IMG/VR virus record: IMGVR_UViG_3300032069_000061
Span: 1 to 20,112 of that record
Source of the DNA: a virus
Length of the DNA stretch: 20,112 bases
Direction: 5' to 3' (one strand)
The notes beneath the pieces were generated by a model that was not told where the DNA came from, ran no database searches, and saw nothing but the letters and a program-made list of their open reading frames with translations. Position 1 is the stretch's first letter; the number at the start of each line of letters is the position of its first letter. The position numbers and the translations under genes were made by a program. Positions 8,330-16,395 of this stretch are shown one piece after another.

Positions 8330-8651
8330 TATTCTTAACCTCTTCTTTAGAAGTAAGAATCTTATCAACTGCTCTTACTAGAATTCCGGCCAACTTTTGA
8401 TCATATAGTGAGACGAGATATTTTTCTAATGTCTCAAATTCAGCAGTCTCCATCTGAATTTCATTTTTTCCAGGTTCTAAAGCATCTAATGCTCTAATAA
8501 GAAGTCTAGCTGTTCCAACATCTCCTAATGGTTGTTGTTCAAGAATATTTACTATAACTTGCCCAACAGTTATTGTTCCATTTTTATCATCTTTCATCGG
8601 TTTTCCATCGCGATGGCAAACAAGTCTAGTCAGTCCACTTAATTTAATCAA
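8304..8651 (-). CDS. Unknown small protein, 115 aa
   Basis: I start it at the TTG at 8651 because GGAGG (8658-8662) sits six bases before it; a GTG at 8705 would add 18 residues deep inside the upstream gene and has no clear ribosome site. It overlaps the upstream gene by eight bases. The N-terminal part carries KLSGLTRLVCHRDGKP and a short beta-like stretch (GTITVGQVIVNIL), followed by a helical acidic region (ETAEFETLEKYL) and a charged tail. No membrane segment or known motif is visible. It resembles no family I can name; its place suggests a late accessory protein. Confidence 0.7.
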   Translation of the reverse strand: MIKLSGLTRLVCHRDGKPMKDDKNGTITVGQVIVNILEQQPLGDVGTARLLIRALDALEPGKNEIQMETAEFETLEKYLVSLYDQKLAGILVRAVDKILTSKEEVKNIEPASPVS

Positions 8652-8874
8652 TTGGATCCTCCCATGCGCCATCTGGCAAACTTGGACTTTTTGCTGGGAC
8701 TTCACTTATAATTTTATCTACTTGAGAATCATATTTTGTTAGAAGCCATGTTACTAATTGATTAAATTTAGTAATTCCAATTAGGTCACGTAAGCCTCTA
8801 AGTGAGGCTAAAGGTCGGTGTGCTAATTCTTCCTTAAACTGAAAAATAATTGCCTCTACTTTGGTCGTAGGCAT
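8644..8874 (-). CDS. Unknown small helical protein, 76 aa
   Basis: ATG preceded by a full AGGAGG (8882-8887) seven bases away, the strongest ribosome site in the tail region, located directly after the fibre stop at 8890. The sequence is helical and charged in its first 55 residues (FQFKEELAHRPLASLRGL, then FNQLVTWLLTKYDSQVDKII) and ends in an acidic tail (GAWEDPID). No catalytic motif, signal or membrane helix is seen. A gene placed just after a fibre can code for a fibre chaperone, but nothing in this sequence proves it. Confidence 0.7.
   Translation of the reverse strand: MPTTKVEAIIFQFKEELAHRPLASLRGLRDLIGITKFNQLVTWLLTKYDSQVDKIISEVPAKSPSLPDGAWEDPID
8658..8662 (-). promoter_or_regulatory. 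GGAGG ribosome binding site deciding a TTG start
   Basis: GGAGG six bases before the TTG at 8651. It sets the start of the 115-residue gene in preference to the longer GTG frame at 8705, which has no such site. Confidence 0.75.
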
Positions 8875-8881
8875 CTGCCTA

Positions 8882-8887
8882 CCTCCT
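8882..8887 (-). promoter_or_regulatory. Strong AGGAGG ribosome binding site
   Basis: Consensus AGGAGG seven bases before the ATG at 8874, in the 15-base gap after the fibre gene. It supports high, independent translation of the 76-residue protein. Confidence 0.8.
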
Positions 8888-8889
8888 AT

Positions 8890-10992
8890 CTAGTTCGCCC
8901 ACACCATCAGGAACTTGAGTGTCGCGTTATATGCTCCGACGGTGCCGCTTTCGTAGGTCAACACCACATCTTGCGTCACTGTGGTATTAAGCGCGGAACC
9001 TGTCGCATCCGCATACCTGAACTGAGTGCTGGTCAAGGTATAGATCGTCTCGTCCACGGGACTGTCCGCATCGTAGTGGCGATTTATTCCAAAGGGCGTC
9101 ACGAGACCCCCAACCGCGCGTGTGTTGACCAGAACAATACTCTCCAGCAGGTTATTGGTGTAGTGAGTACTCGTCCCACCACTTCCTCCGGCCAACGCGC
9201 TGGCGAGCAATATGCCGGTGAGACCACCGAGACGCAGTCTGAGGGTGAAAGTGGCTATGGATCCGGTCGCATCCGAGTAGACATATGCGAGGATATGAAG
9301 CGTCTTGCCAGGAACGAGATATGCCGCGGGTATGGTGAAGGTGGTGGCAAATGCGGTCTCTGCCTTCACCCCAGACCAACTTACGCTCTCCGCCGTCAGC
9401 GGTCCTGAGTAGAGCAAACAGCCGTTGTAGTGGACCGCCCCCCCGCTCCTATGCTCCAGCGCGTTGTAGGTCGTATTGAACCCGTGCTCCCCATCTGCCG
9501 CTGGCGCGTAGCCGGTGGGCCGGCCGTACATGTGATCGGCGCGCACCTCGTACTGGTCGTTGGCATCAGCAGTGAGGCAGATGATGTTCGCGGCGCGTTC
9601 TCGGATATAAGTACCACCTGCGGCCGTGCAGCCCACTCCGTCGAGGTATAGCCTTCCGGTCGCCACCATACCTACATCATTTGCTGACCAGCGAAATCGT
9701 TCTACACCGGCAAGAGTTACTGCTTGTGCACTGGATGCTACACTGAATAGCCCATCCGTTAATCTACCAATCCAAGCAATGCCTGGGGCTCCAGCTGACC
9801 CATTTGCATGCTGAGTTTGAGCTGCGAAGTAGCTGTTGGCCGCGGTGTCGGCGATGTAGACGCCCCACTTTACCGTGGCGCTGACGGACGGCATGTGAAA
9901 GCCATACAACGTGCCGATCACGTCGTTGGCTCCGAAGGCCTGGCTCATCCCGTACATGTAGGCGGTGGTGATGGTGCGGGGATGACCGGCCGCGGCAGCG
10001 GGAAGGTTGATGCGGGCGCGCACGGCAAAGGCGGTGGTGATCGTCCCGTCGTCTATGCTGATCGTCACGCCGCCCTGGTAGCCGATGGCGTTGGCGAGGA
10101 TCGTCGCCTGGTTCTGCTTCGCCTCCGAAAGCCAACCGTAGACGGTTCCTGTCTGCGCCCCGGCCGCGTAGTCGTTCTGGCCGATCGCGTAGCCGCCAAC
10201 TAGATCTCCAACCCACGTACCTGTGAGCAAAGCGTTGATAGCACGACTGCTATTCGGCGTCGTACCTACCCCGAGGTTAGTTGTAATTCGTGCTTGACCG
10301 GTTACATCAAGAGTATAACTTGGAGAATTATTGCCTATGCCTAATCGATAGTTTGTTTTATCCCAGAATAATCGAGCATTATCTTCATTTAAACTCTTAT
10401 CAGAATCAATAAATGGGATGCTTCCGGCAGTTAGTCGAGTCGTATAAAGAAAATTTGAGAAGACAGAATGATAAATTTGATCAACTGCGCCCAAATTTAT
10501 AGTGTCGGTTGGACTTGGTAGCAAACTTCCACGTAAGAAACGTTTGCCATCAGCCAACAAATATTGGTCATGGTCATCATCACTAAGACCTGTTAGAAGA
10601 CCATGATCGGTTACGCCAGGACCCGATGCCAAGAGTTCAGAAAGAGTAGCAGAATGTTTCTCGTCAAATAGACGAAGTTCTCCAGAAACTTCATCCAAAC
10701 CACTATATTGACCAATTCTAACCTGTTTAAACCATGCGAAACTAAATCGTTTATTATTATCTCCTAAATTAATTAAATCATCAGTTTTTGGAATTATACT
10801 AACATCAAGTGCACTAAGAGGATGTGTAAAGGGTAATTGGGATACAAGTTCAGATGTTACAAATGGATAGGTTTCTATTGATGAATCGGTACTTGATCGA
10901 CGAGCAATTTCGTTCAAAGAATCCGTAAGAATTCTACGGAATTCATCTTCCGTTTTGTTCATAAAATCAGGTACAGAAATTTTAATTGGCAT
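8890..10992 (-). CDS. Tail fibre / receptor-binding protein, 700 aa, mosaic
   Basis: The N-terminal ~70 residues look like a virion-attachment part. Residues 71-95 and 162-190 are two related units (both with INLG followed by an aromatic-rich strand), and between them is the DHGLLTGLSDDDHDQYLLADG segment, a hallmark found in many phage fibres. Residues 205-245 (FWDKTNYRLGIGNNSP) are another common fibre unit. Residues ~300-390 hold a YGFHMP...WGVYIAD repeat type, seen in many environmental phage fibres. About 530-700 looks like a beta-sandwich tip. Base composition changes sharply: the part up to residue ~260 is AT-rich, residues ~260-388 and ~445-700 are GC-rich (single 60-base lines of 58-63% GC), with a more AT-rich bridge between. 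This fits exchange of receptor-binding modules. The ATG overlaps the end of the nozzle gene by 11 bases and has only a weak ribosome site. Confidence 0.88.
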   Translation of the reverse strand: MPIKISVPDFMNKTEDEFRRILTDSLNEIARRSSTDSSIETYPFVTSELVSQLPFTHPLSALDVSIIPKTDDLINLGDNNKRFSFAWFKQVRIGQYSGLDEVSGELRLFDEKHSATLSELLASGPGVTDHGLLTGLSDDDHDQYLLADGKRFLRGSLLPSPTDTINLGAVDQIYHSVFSNFLYTTRLTAGSIPFIDSDKSLNEDNARLFWDKTNYRLGIGNNSPSYTLDVTGQARITTNLGVGTTPNSSRAINALLTGTWVGDLVGGYAIGQNDYAAGAQTGTVYGWLSEAKQNQATILANAIGYQGGVTISIDDGTITTAFAVRARINLPAAAAGHPRTITTAYMYGMSQAFGANDVIGTLYGFHMPSVSATVKWGVYIADTAANSYFAAQTQHANGSAGAPGIAWIGRLTDGLFSVASSAQAVTLAGVERFRWSANDVGMVATGRLYLDGVGCTAAGGTYIRERAANIICLTADANDQYEVRADHMYGRPTGYAPAADGEHGFNTTYNALEHRSGGAVHYNGCLLYSGPLTAESVSWSGVKAETAFATTFTIPAAYLVPGKTLHILAYVYSDATGSIATFTLRLRLGGLTGILLASALAGGSGGTSTHYTNNLLESIVLVNTRAVGGLVTPFGINRHYDADSPVDETIYTLTSTQFRYADATGSALNTTVTQDVVLTYESGTVGAYNATLKFLMVWAN

Positions 10993-12808
10993 TTGCGCTC
11001 GGAACTATCATCTCTAGTTGATAACCAGCAACACCAAATACAGATCCTATGGCTTTAAATGTAAAAATATGAAAACGACCTTTTTCATAGATATCTATAA
11101 ATGGATCCTCATCTCCCGCACTACTCCAACCCATTCGTGTTTCACGTCCAATTATTACAGTTCTTCCATCATCTGATCTTGAATGAGTAAGAAAGAAAAT
11201 ACTTTTAGGCACACCAAAAAACAACGCTAATCTAGCTATAGTTGTTATGTCCAACCCATCCCCAGATACATAAGCTGTTTTTATTGTGGGATAAAGATAT
11301 CCAGTTTGAAAATCTCTAATTTGAGAAGACTGAATAACAAGTTTTTTTGTAACTTGTTGTGCATATACATACATATTCGCTGCGGTTACAAAAGATTTAC
11401 TAAACCAGGTATTTCCTTCATATTCCCAAGCATGAGTCATTTGTGCCCAGGTTATATCAATAGAGGTATGATGGATAGTTTCTGCGGATAATCCATGCCC
11501 ATCTACGAAAGGAACTGTCCAAAAACTACATATCTTATTCTCATAGTCATATACAAAAATTTTATCCGGGATTCCTGTTGTATTAGCAATTGTGCAATAA
11601 TAAAGTTTATAAAGATGGCGTTCATAATCAATCTGAGCAAATGATAAATGCATGTAACCTGGGTGTAATCCATTTAAAAATTCACTATTTACCGGGTCAC
11701 TAACCCGTGTAAATGTATACATATCATACCAGTAGACACCATCTTCAGCTTGAAAGAAAACCCCGTTCGGACCACTTTTCACAGTACGATGGGCAATTGT
11801 ACCAATTGTATTACTTTTTTTCATAATCTCAAAAAGTGTACTACCACCAATATAAGCAATTGCAAATGTAGCCCTACGTTTAAAAACAAGAAGAAAATCT
11901 CTACATAAACCAGTACCAGTAATTCCTTCTGCGGTATCATCTAAATAAAAAGTGTCTGAGTCCCATGCTGTCCAATCTGTTATTGCTCGATAAGCAGACC
12001 AGGCTCCCATAGTCGGATACCTAACACCGCCCACTGTCAAGTCAAAAAGAAACAACCTCCCCATAAATGATTCGCAATATCGTGCTTTATAAGCATTTGG
12101 TAGTGCTGAGAAAACCCCATAGAAATATGGGTCCGTCCATACTCTACTCTCCCCAGCCCATGTTGTTGTCATGTCAGCCCAAGAAACTTCGTCAGTCTCT
12201 CCATTCCACCATAATGTATCATCAGTTCCATTAGTTATAATTAAATAATCACCAAATGCAGTCCAATCTGGGTAAACTGCTGGTACTGCAGTAAGCAATT
12301 TTCGTACTATATAAGCACCAGAACCAGCAACTGCAGTAGAAGTTAGAGTGATATGCGTATCATCAACAACAGTATCAACTGTATACCAAATTGAACCAGT
12401 ATTTAGTTTGATTTTATCACTATGCTTAATTCCAGCTAGCTGCCATTGTGTACCAGAACCCACTGCATAAATTGTTCCATTAAATGTTACTGTGCCACTT
12501 GTATACATCGGTGTGATAAAACTTAATGTATCTGATGCTTCATCATACCAAGCAAGATCTCTATTGTCTGTTACAACTAGATAATCGTGTGATACTTGAT
12601 GCAAACTAAATAACCCAGTTATATTTGTTCCTACATTTAAGGTTTTAGTACCATAATAATCATGTCCAGGTCTTGTCCACCATGAGCCGGCTCGATAATA
12701 AATATTTTCTCCCAGAAGAAAAGCTTCTGGCGGAATCTTATTCAGAGGCAATTCGCTTAATTGCCCCCTATCGAACCAGATCGGTTTACTAGTTACTAGG
12801 CGTGACAC
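10982..12808 (-). CDS. Large beta-rich tail protein, nozzle / DNA-stabilisation type, 608 aa
   Basis: GTG start with AGGTGA eight bases upstream, overlapping the preceding gene by 20 bases. The first 60 residues contain a motif common to these proteins (N-I-Y-Y-R-A-G-S-W-W-x-R-P-G at about 50-63), after which the protein is almost all short strands with many Trp/Tyr/Gly residues, as in a beta-propeller. Length, composition and position straight after the adaptor and the unknown virion protein fit the tail nozzle (T7 gp12) or the packaged-DNA stabilisation protein (P22 gp10) of podoviruses; sequence identity to either is not something I can show. It would close the tail end after DNA packaging and hold the fibre encoded next. 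Confidence 0.75.
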   Translation of the reverse strand: MSRLVTSKPIWFDRGQLSELPLNKIPPEAFLLGENIYYRAGSWWTRPGHDYYGTKTLNVGTNITGLFSLHQVSHDYLVVTDNRDLAWYDEASDTLSFITPMYTSGTVTFNGTIYAVGSGTQWQLAGIKHSDKIKLNTGSIWYTVDTVVDDTHITLTSTAVAGSGAYIVRKLLTAVPAVYPDWTAFGDYLIITNGTDDTLWWNGETDEVSWADMTTTWAGESRVWTDPYFYGVFSALPNAYKARYCESFMGRLFLFDLTVGGVRYPTMGAWSAYRAITDWTAWDSDTFYLDDTAEGITGTGLCRDFLLVFKRRATFAIAYIGGSTLFEIMKKSNTIGTIAHRTVKSGPNGVFFQAEDGVYWYDMYTFTRVSDPVNSEFLNGLHPGYMHLSFAQIDYERHLYKLYYCTIANTTGIPDKIFVYDYENKICSFWTVPFVDGHGLSAETIHHTSIDITWAQMTHAWEYEGNTWFSKSFVTAANMYVYAQQVTKKLVIQSSQIRDFQTGYLYPTIKTAYVSGDGLDITTIARLALFFGVPKSIFFLTHSRSDDGRTVIIGRETRMGWSSAGDEDPFIDIYEKGRFHIFTFKAIGSVFGVAGYQLEMIVPSANAN

Positions 12809-13490
12809 GCAGCATCACCTGATTAAGAGAAAAATAATCAGCAGCACCAGACACTTTGTATGCTTGCACCTTGTATTGATGGTCAGCAACAGCTAGATTA
12901 AATGCAGCAGAACTATATAGATGAAATTTGGTGTCAGCTGTATTTACGTCACATTCTGAACCAGTAACTGCTGCTCCAGCGGTAATATCATACAATCGAA
13001 CTTTTCCAGCTGCTCCTGTTCCAACTAGACCAATTACCCATAACTGAGCAGTAGGTGTGGCGCCATATGATTTACCAGAAGCATAAATCATTTTCGGATC
13101 AGCCATCACATCGACTGCTGCCGCTACATCGGCCCAGGCCGCGTCATTAATTAACATTCTTACAATATTAGCAGCTACTCTTAGAACTTCTACTAGATAA
13201 AAAACACATACAGGCATTGCATACAATTTCCAAGTTGAGCCTGTATCAACTTCTAAAGCCAAACTATCTGACCCATAAAACATTCTACCTTCTTTAGCTG
13301 GAGAAGGTTTATTAACAATTAAATCATAGAAAATTCTAGCAGAACCTTCCTTTAGGTAACCATCAGTAGGCCAATTGGAAAATTCCTTGAAAAAAGTATC
13401 AAGTGAAATCTTATCGGTTCGAATTTGTGCTGCACCGATAGAAATATTATCCGAATCAGCCGGCTTAGCTACATCCCATGTATATGCCAC
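12789..13490 (-). CDS. Virion-associated protein of unknown role, 233 aa
   Basis: GTG start with AGGAG six bases upstream, the ribosome site lying in the last codons of the adaptor gene. The N-terminus (YTWDVAKPADSDNISIGA, then a conserved-looking IRTDKISLDTFF) is of a type I know from phage structural and fibre-base proteins. A hydrophobic helix (VCVFYLVEVLRVAANIVRMLI) lies at about 93-114, and the C-terminal half (~130-233) looks like a beta-sandwich of alternating strands. Its position between adaptor and nozzle suggests a tail or head-tail accessory part. No enzyme motif is present. Confidence 0.7.
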   Translation of the reverse strand: MAYTWDVAKPADSDNISIGAAQIRTDKISLDTFFKEFSNWPTDGYLKEGSARIFYDLIVNKPSPAKEGRMFYGSDSLALEVDTGSTWKLYAMPVCVFYLVEVLRVAANIVRMLINDAAWADVAAAVDVMADPKMIYASGKSYGATPTAQLWVIGLVGTGAAGKVRLYDITAGAAVTGSECDVNTADTKFHLYSSAAFNLAVADHQYKVQAYKVSGAADYFSLNQVMLRVTPSN

Positions 13491-13492
13491 GA

Positions 13493-14188
13493 TTATCTCC
13501 TTGTGCCAATCCCATAATCACGACGTTGACCAGTTGCCTTAGCTCCAGTTCTTAAAGTCAATCTAGTAGCAATATTAGAACTAGTCATTCGATTATGCGC
13601 TTTTCTTAACTGATCCTCTACACGACGCGCTAGATTAACTTCCCATAATGCCACCGCTTCTGTGTTTTCTAGAATTAATTGACATTCAACCATCATTGCA
13701 GCAATGAAAACATTTGGATAAATAGTAGTAAGAGGGTCTGGATTCTCTGAAGATTCTAAACGCGGATAATCTCCTGGTTTAAAGACTGCATAACAACCTA
13801 TGCTATAATTTGTATCGGGTATAGGCCAAATTCGAATTTGCCGAGTCATGTAATTATACTGTAAAAATTTAGGAGAACCATTATCCTGATCTGTATATTC
13901 AAAAACAATATCATTAACTGGGACTACTTCAATTCGATTTCTTTTTCCGTCAGTGTCAAGCCACCAGGCAATATTAGTCAATGATAAAAAGTAATCCGGT
14001 TTTAATCTGGCATAAACACTTGGTGAGAAATCTAATGATAATTCTTGCTGCATAAACCACCAATCTTCCATTCCACAAATACGATCTTGGGCTAGATTGG
14101 CGATCTTATACCAGTTATCCGTAATTCTAGGAATTGTGCGTTCCAATAATGTTGCAACATACTCTATACAAAGTTCTAAACTCATCAT
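13493..14188 (-). CDS. Head-tail adaptor (connector) protein, 231 aa
   Basis: ATG start with GGAG eight bases upstream. The first 40 residues are helical (LLERTIPRITDNWYKIANLAQDRI) followed by a Trp-rich segment (EDWWFMQQELSL at 41-52), then strands with conserved-looking IRIWPIPD (118-125), and a C-terminal helical, basic arm with many Arg (RRVEDQLRKAHNRM). That layout, the length and the location just before the nozzle match podovirus adaptor proteins of the T7 gp11 type, which bind the portal base. It is the first gene after the hairpin that follows the capsid module. Family assignment rests on layout and not on a tested match. Confidence 0.7.
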   Translation of the reverse strand: MMSLELCIEYVATLLERTIPRITDNWYKIANLAQDRICGMEDWWFMQQELSLDFSPSVYARLKPDYFLSLTNIAWWLDTDGKRNRIEVVPVNDIVFEYTDQDNGSPKFLQYNYMTRQIRIWPIPDTNYSIGCYAVFKPGDYPRLESSENPDPLTTIYPNVFIAAMMVECQLILENTEAVALWEVNLARRVEDQLRKAHNRMTSSNIATRLTLRTGAKATGQRRDYGIGTRR

Positions 14189-14203
14189 TTAATTTCTCCA
14201 GAT

Positions 14204-14236
14204 TGAGGGGTGGGAGCAGAGTTCTCCCACCCCTCA
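14204..14236 (-). terminator. Perfect 13-bp hairpin after the capsid genes, no U-tract
   Basis: Bases 14204-14216 pair completely with 14224-14236 around a seven-base loop; most pairs are G-C. It fills most of the 62-base gap between the decoration gene and the adaptor. There is no run of T after it on either strand, so it is not a classic intrinsic terminator. It may cause partial termination, act as an RNA end stabiliser or be an RNase site, lowering tail-gene expression relative to capsid, similar in position to the T7 terminator after gene 10. Confidence 0.7.
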
Positions 14237-14250
14237 TTAGCAGCTCTAGA

Positions 14251-14676
14251 CTACTGGGCCGCCTGCTCTGAGTGGATAATCATCCACAAGCAAGCACCAG
14301 CAGGAGTTCCACCTGCTAGAGCAGTTTTACAACGGACAGCCAGTGTCTTACCGGCGGCTACTGCTTTTCCACCTCCGGAATTGCCCCGCAGGGACACACT
14401 ATGTAGAGCGCCGACTGCATCTGTATTGTGGATAGTAACTGTACCAAGTTCCACAACATTAGAAGATGCATCAGCGTCTCTCTGTTCAATAGCCACAACT
14501 CCGTCTTGGGTTGTACCGACTACAGCTGTTGTTACAAAGGTACATAACTCCTTCACAACAACAGGTTTCATTATACGAAGTACGCCCCAATCGGCTGCAG
14601 ACGTTAGAACATCCGGTGCGCCATCAAACGGTCCCTGCCACTTTTCTGCTTCATACCTTGCACTACTGTAGCCCAT
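14251..14676 (-). CDS. Candidate capsid-decorating protein, 141 aa
   Basis: ATG with GGAG eleven bases upstream. It lies directly after the major capsid gene. The sequence is Ala/Gly/Val/Thr-rich with strand-like alternation throughout, including KPVVVKELCTFVTTAVVG (37-54) and VELGTVTIHNTD, and ends ACLWMIIHSEQ. There is no charged helical region or signal. A ~140-residue beta-rich protein beside the capsid gene is commonly a head decoration or head-fibre protein; the call is based on fold type and position. Confidence 0.65.
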   Translation of the reverse strand: MGYSSARYEAEKWQGPFDGAPDVLTSAADWGVLRIMKPVVVKELCTFVTTAVVGTTQDGVVAIEQRDADASSNVVELGTVTIHNTDAVGALHSVSLRGNSGGGKAVAAGKTLAVRCKTALAGGTPAGACLWMIIHSEQAAQ

Positions 14677-14695
14677 CTTCTTTCACTCTCCGTTT

Positions 14696-14717
14696 TGAAC
14701 ACGCCGCAGCGTGTTCA
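14696..14717 (-). promoter_or_regulatory. Perfect 9-bp hairpin between capsid and decoration genes
   Basis: Bases 14696-14704 pair fully with 14709-14717 around a four-base loop. It sits in the 49-base gap after the capsid stop and upstream of the decoration gene's ribosome site. No T-run follows on the transcribed strand. It could stabilise or process the capsid mRNA. Confidence 0.6.
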
Positions 14718-14725
14718 TATTTGGA

Positions 14726-15679
14726 TTATGCTGCATTACCATAAAGTCGGATAATCGGCTGGAACGTATCGTTCGTATAGTTCCAAGTCTTCTTGAAGTT
14801 GCCCAATGCGTACCAAGCAACTCCCTTATCTCGTCCATAATCCGTAGCAATCTTCGCTCGGATTTCTTCTGGGATAACAACACCCTCCATTACTGGATCC
14901 GCACCAAATAGAAGTGCTTCACCAAGAAGACCAGATGCACCTAATGCGTTTGACAGCGCATTAGTCTCTAGAACAATTCGAACTCCGGCAATCCTACCAA
15001 CCTCACCACTGAACAGTCTGCTAGGATCGCCATACTTTGCTGCGTCTGTAAAGGCTGGATCATCTTCAATCCCGCCATAGGCTTCTACAGAACACAAGCA
15101 AATATAATCCTGACCATCAAACGGTTTGACATTCATCTTCTGCAAGATGCGCCTACCCGCTTTCAGGTCAACAACCATCGGATTCCTGGAAATTACTGTA
15201 GTACATGTTCCAGTGTAAACAGTAGTCCTAGTTGGCGCAGCAGTAGTTCCAGTCGGAGTCATAATGATCTCAGTTGCCTGCATCTGTGCGGCAACAGCTG
15301 CATCCAAAACTCCCGCCATATCATCCCTCAATCCTTTATGGATAATATTGGACGGATCAAATACAGCAACTGCTTCCAGTTTTCCAGTATAGGGGATAGA
15401 GTTTCCCCATTCTGCAACAGTCATTGTATCTTGCAGAATTTGCATCTTGGTCTCAGGCATAGTCTCGATTTCCGAAATTTGCCTACCCTTGGTTACAACT
15501 GGCTTTATTTTATCGTACTGAAGAGTATCACCTTTCTTAAGTCCAATACCACGTGCAGGCGAAGCAAATTGTCTGACTTTCATCATTGGTACAGCATAAA
15601 ACCTAAGTTCGCTAGACAATTGCTGATTTGCTAGATAACCACCATCTTCAGCAACTGACCAACGCATACCTGTTGGCAT
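14726..15679 (-). CDS. Major capsid protein, N4 gp56-like, 317 aa
   Basis: ATG with AGG six bases upstream. HK97-fold capsid signatures of the N4 gp56 group can be read: GDTLQYDKIKP near residues 50-60, GKLEAVAVFDPSN (99-111), the GEVGRIAGVRIVLETN strand segment (225-240), and GRDKGVAWYALGNFKKTW (282-299) near the C-terminus. The length is normal. It lies directly after the scaffold gene, as expected for a procapsid cassette, and two hairpins surround the gene that follows it. The family name is my recognition of these motifs and was not computed. Confidence 0.88.
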   Translation of the reverse strand: MPTGMRWSVAEDGGYLANQQLSSELRFYAVPMMKVRQFASPARGIGLKKGDTLQYDKIKPVVTKGRQISEIETMPETKMQILQDTMTVAEWGNSIPYTGKLEAVAVFDPSNIIHKGLRDDMAGVLDAAVAAQMQATEIIMTPTGTTAAPTRTTVYTGTCTTVISRNPMVVDLKAGRRILQKMNVKPFDGQDYICLCSVEAYGGIEDDPAFTDAAKYGDPSRLFSGEVGRIAGVRIVLETNALSNALGASGLLGEALLFGADPVMEGVVIPEEIRAKIATDYGRDKGVAWYALGNFKKTWNYTNDTFQPIIRLYGNAA

Positions 15680-15691
15680 GATTCACCTTCC

Positions 15692-16390
15692 TTACGAAGT
15701 TTTTACAGTAGGACTACTTGTTCCAATCCTGGAACGTTGGTCCACCCATTTGTAACGTTCTTTAATAACTTCATCCACAATTTCTTCTGCTGATTTTTCT
15801 TTTTCCTGACCACTCTTAGGTATTTCTGTTCGAGAACTGGTCTGTGACCCACCGGGAATCCTGGGGGAAGAGGCCTCAGGCTTAGTAGTTTCTAGATTTA
15901 ATTCAATCCCGGACGCCTTTAGCCGCTCCTGAAACATTTTGGCAGCTTGATTCATCTTGTTGAGAATCGAATCTTGTCCAGGAAGTTTAGCAGCAATTGC
16001 CCCAATGTCTCCTTCCAGCGAAACCAATTGAGGATTTTGCATACGCCATTGCCACAACTGATCTAGTGCACCAACCGCCTGAGTCAAATACCCTTTTAGT
16101 TCGTTCGCAATCTCTTCTTTAGAAACAGATCCCGTACGAGCAACCTTAGCAAGATATGTTGCATATCCCTTCGGGTCCTCTATCGGATCTGGCGGTTCTC
16201 CAAGGTCTTCTTCCTTATTTGGCGTCTGGGTAGTTTGAACTTTATTCGCCAAATCTTGGAGTTGGGCATCCCGCAACTGCATTTCCCGGCGTAGTGTTTC
16301 ATTGTCCAAAGCCAATTTATCAAGTCGATCCAACAGAGCTTTTTGCTCTGGGCTTACGGTAGTCTTTCCTTCTTCCGTACCGTTTGCCAT
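15692..16390 (-). CDS. Scaffolding protein, 232 aa
   Basis: ATG with GGGAGG nine bases upstream. Strongly charged and low in aromatic residues: a coiled coil at about 14-52 (LLDRLDKLALDNETLRREM), a Pro/Glu/Asp-rich linker (~58-75), a helical middle with LWQWRMQNP (~111-119), and a Ser/Lys/Glu-rich end with basic and acidic residues that could bind capsid subunits. Position directly before the capsid gene is the usual place for the scaffold. No protease motif is visible. Confidence 0.82.
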   Translation of the reverse strand: MANGTEEGKTTVSPEQKALLDRLDKLALDNETLRREMQLRDAQLQDLANKVQTTQTPNKEEDLGEPPDPIEDPKGYATYLAKVARTGSVSKEEIANELKGYLTQAVGALDQLWQWRMQNPQLVSLEGDIGAIAAKLPGQDSILNKMNQAAKMFQERLKASGIELNLETTKPEASSPRIPGGSQTSSRTEIPKSGQEKEKSAEEIVDEVIKERYKWVDQRSRIGTSSPTVKTS

Positions 16391-16395
16391 CTTGG

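Noticed and set aside
8045-8368. Longer 107-residue form of the small membrane protein from TTG 8368
   Set aside because: The only purine-rich site is three bases from that TTG, too close; the TTG at 8329 has a better spaced AGAGG.
8304-8874. Programmed frameshift joining the 76- and 115-residue genes
   Set aside because: The overlap has no slippery heptamer, and the second gene has its own strong ribosome site and TTG start.
9764-10216. 150-codon minus-strand frame inside the fibre gene, and several plus-strand frames nearby
   Set aside because: The product is an Arg/His/Gly-rich string typical of an out-of-frame read of GC-rich DNA. GC-rich DNA has few stop codons, which explains the long shadows here.
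8890-10992. Two fused or separate fibre genes, because of the composition change
   Set aside because: The reading frame is continuous with fibre motifs on both sides and no internal ribosome site with a start at the boundary, so it is one gene with exchanged parts.
14204-14236. Classic intrinsic terminator
   Set aside because: The stem is strong but no run of T follows on either strand, so I keep it as a non-standard terminator or processing element.
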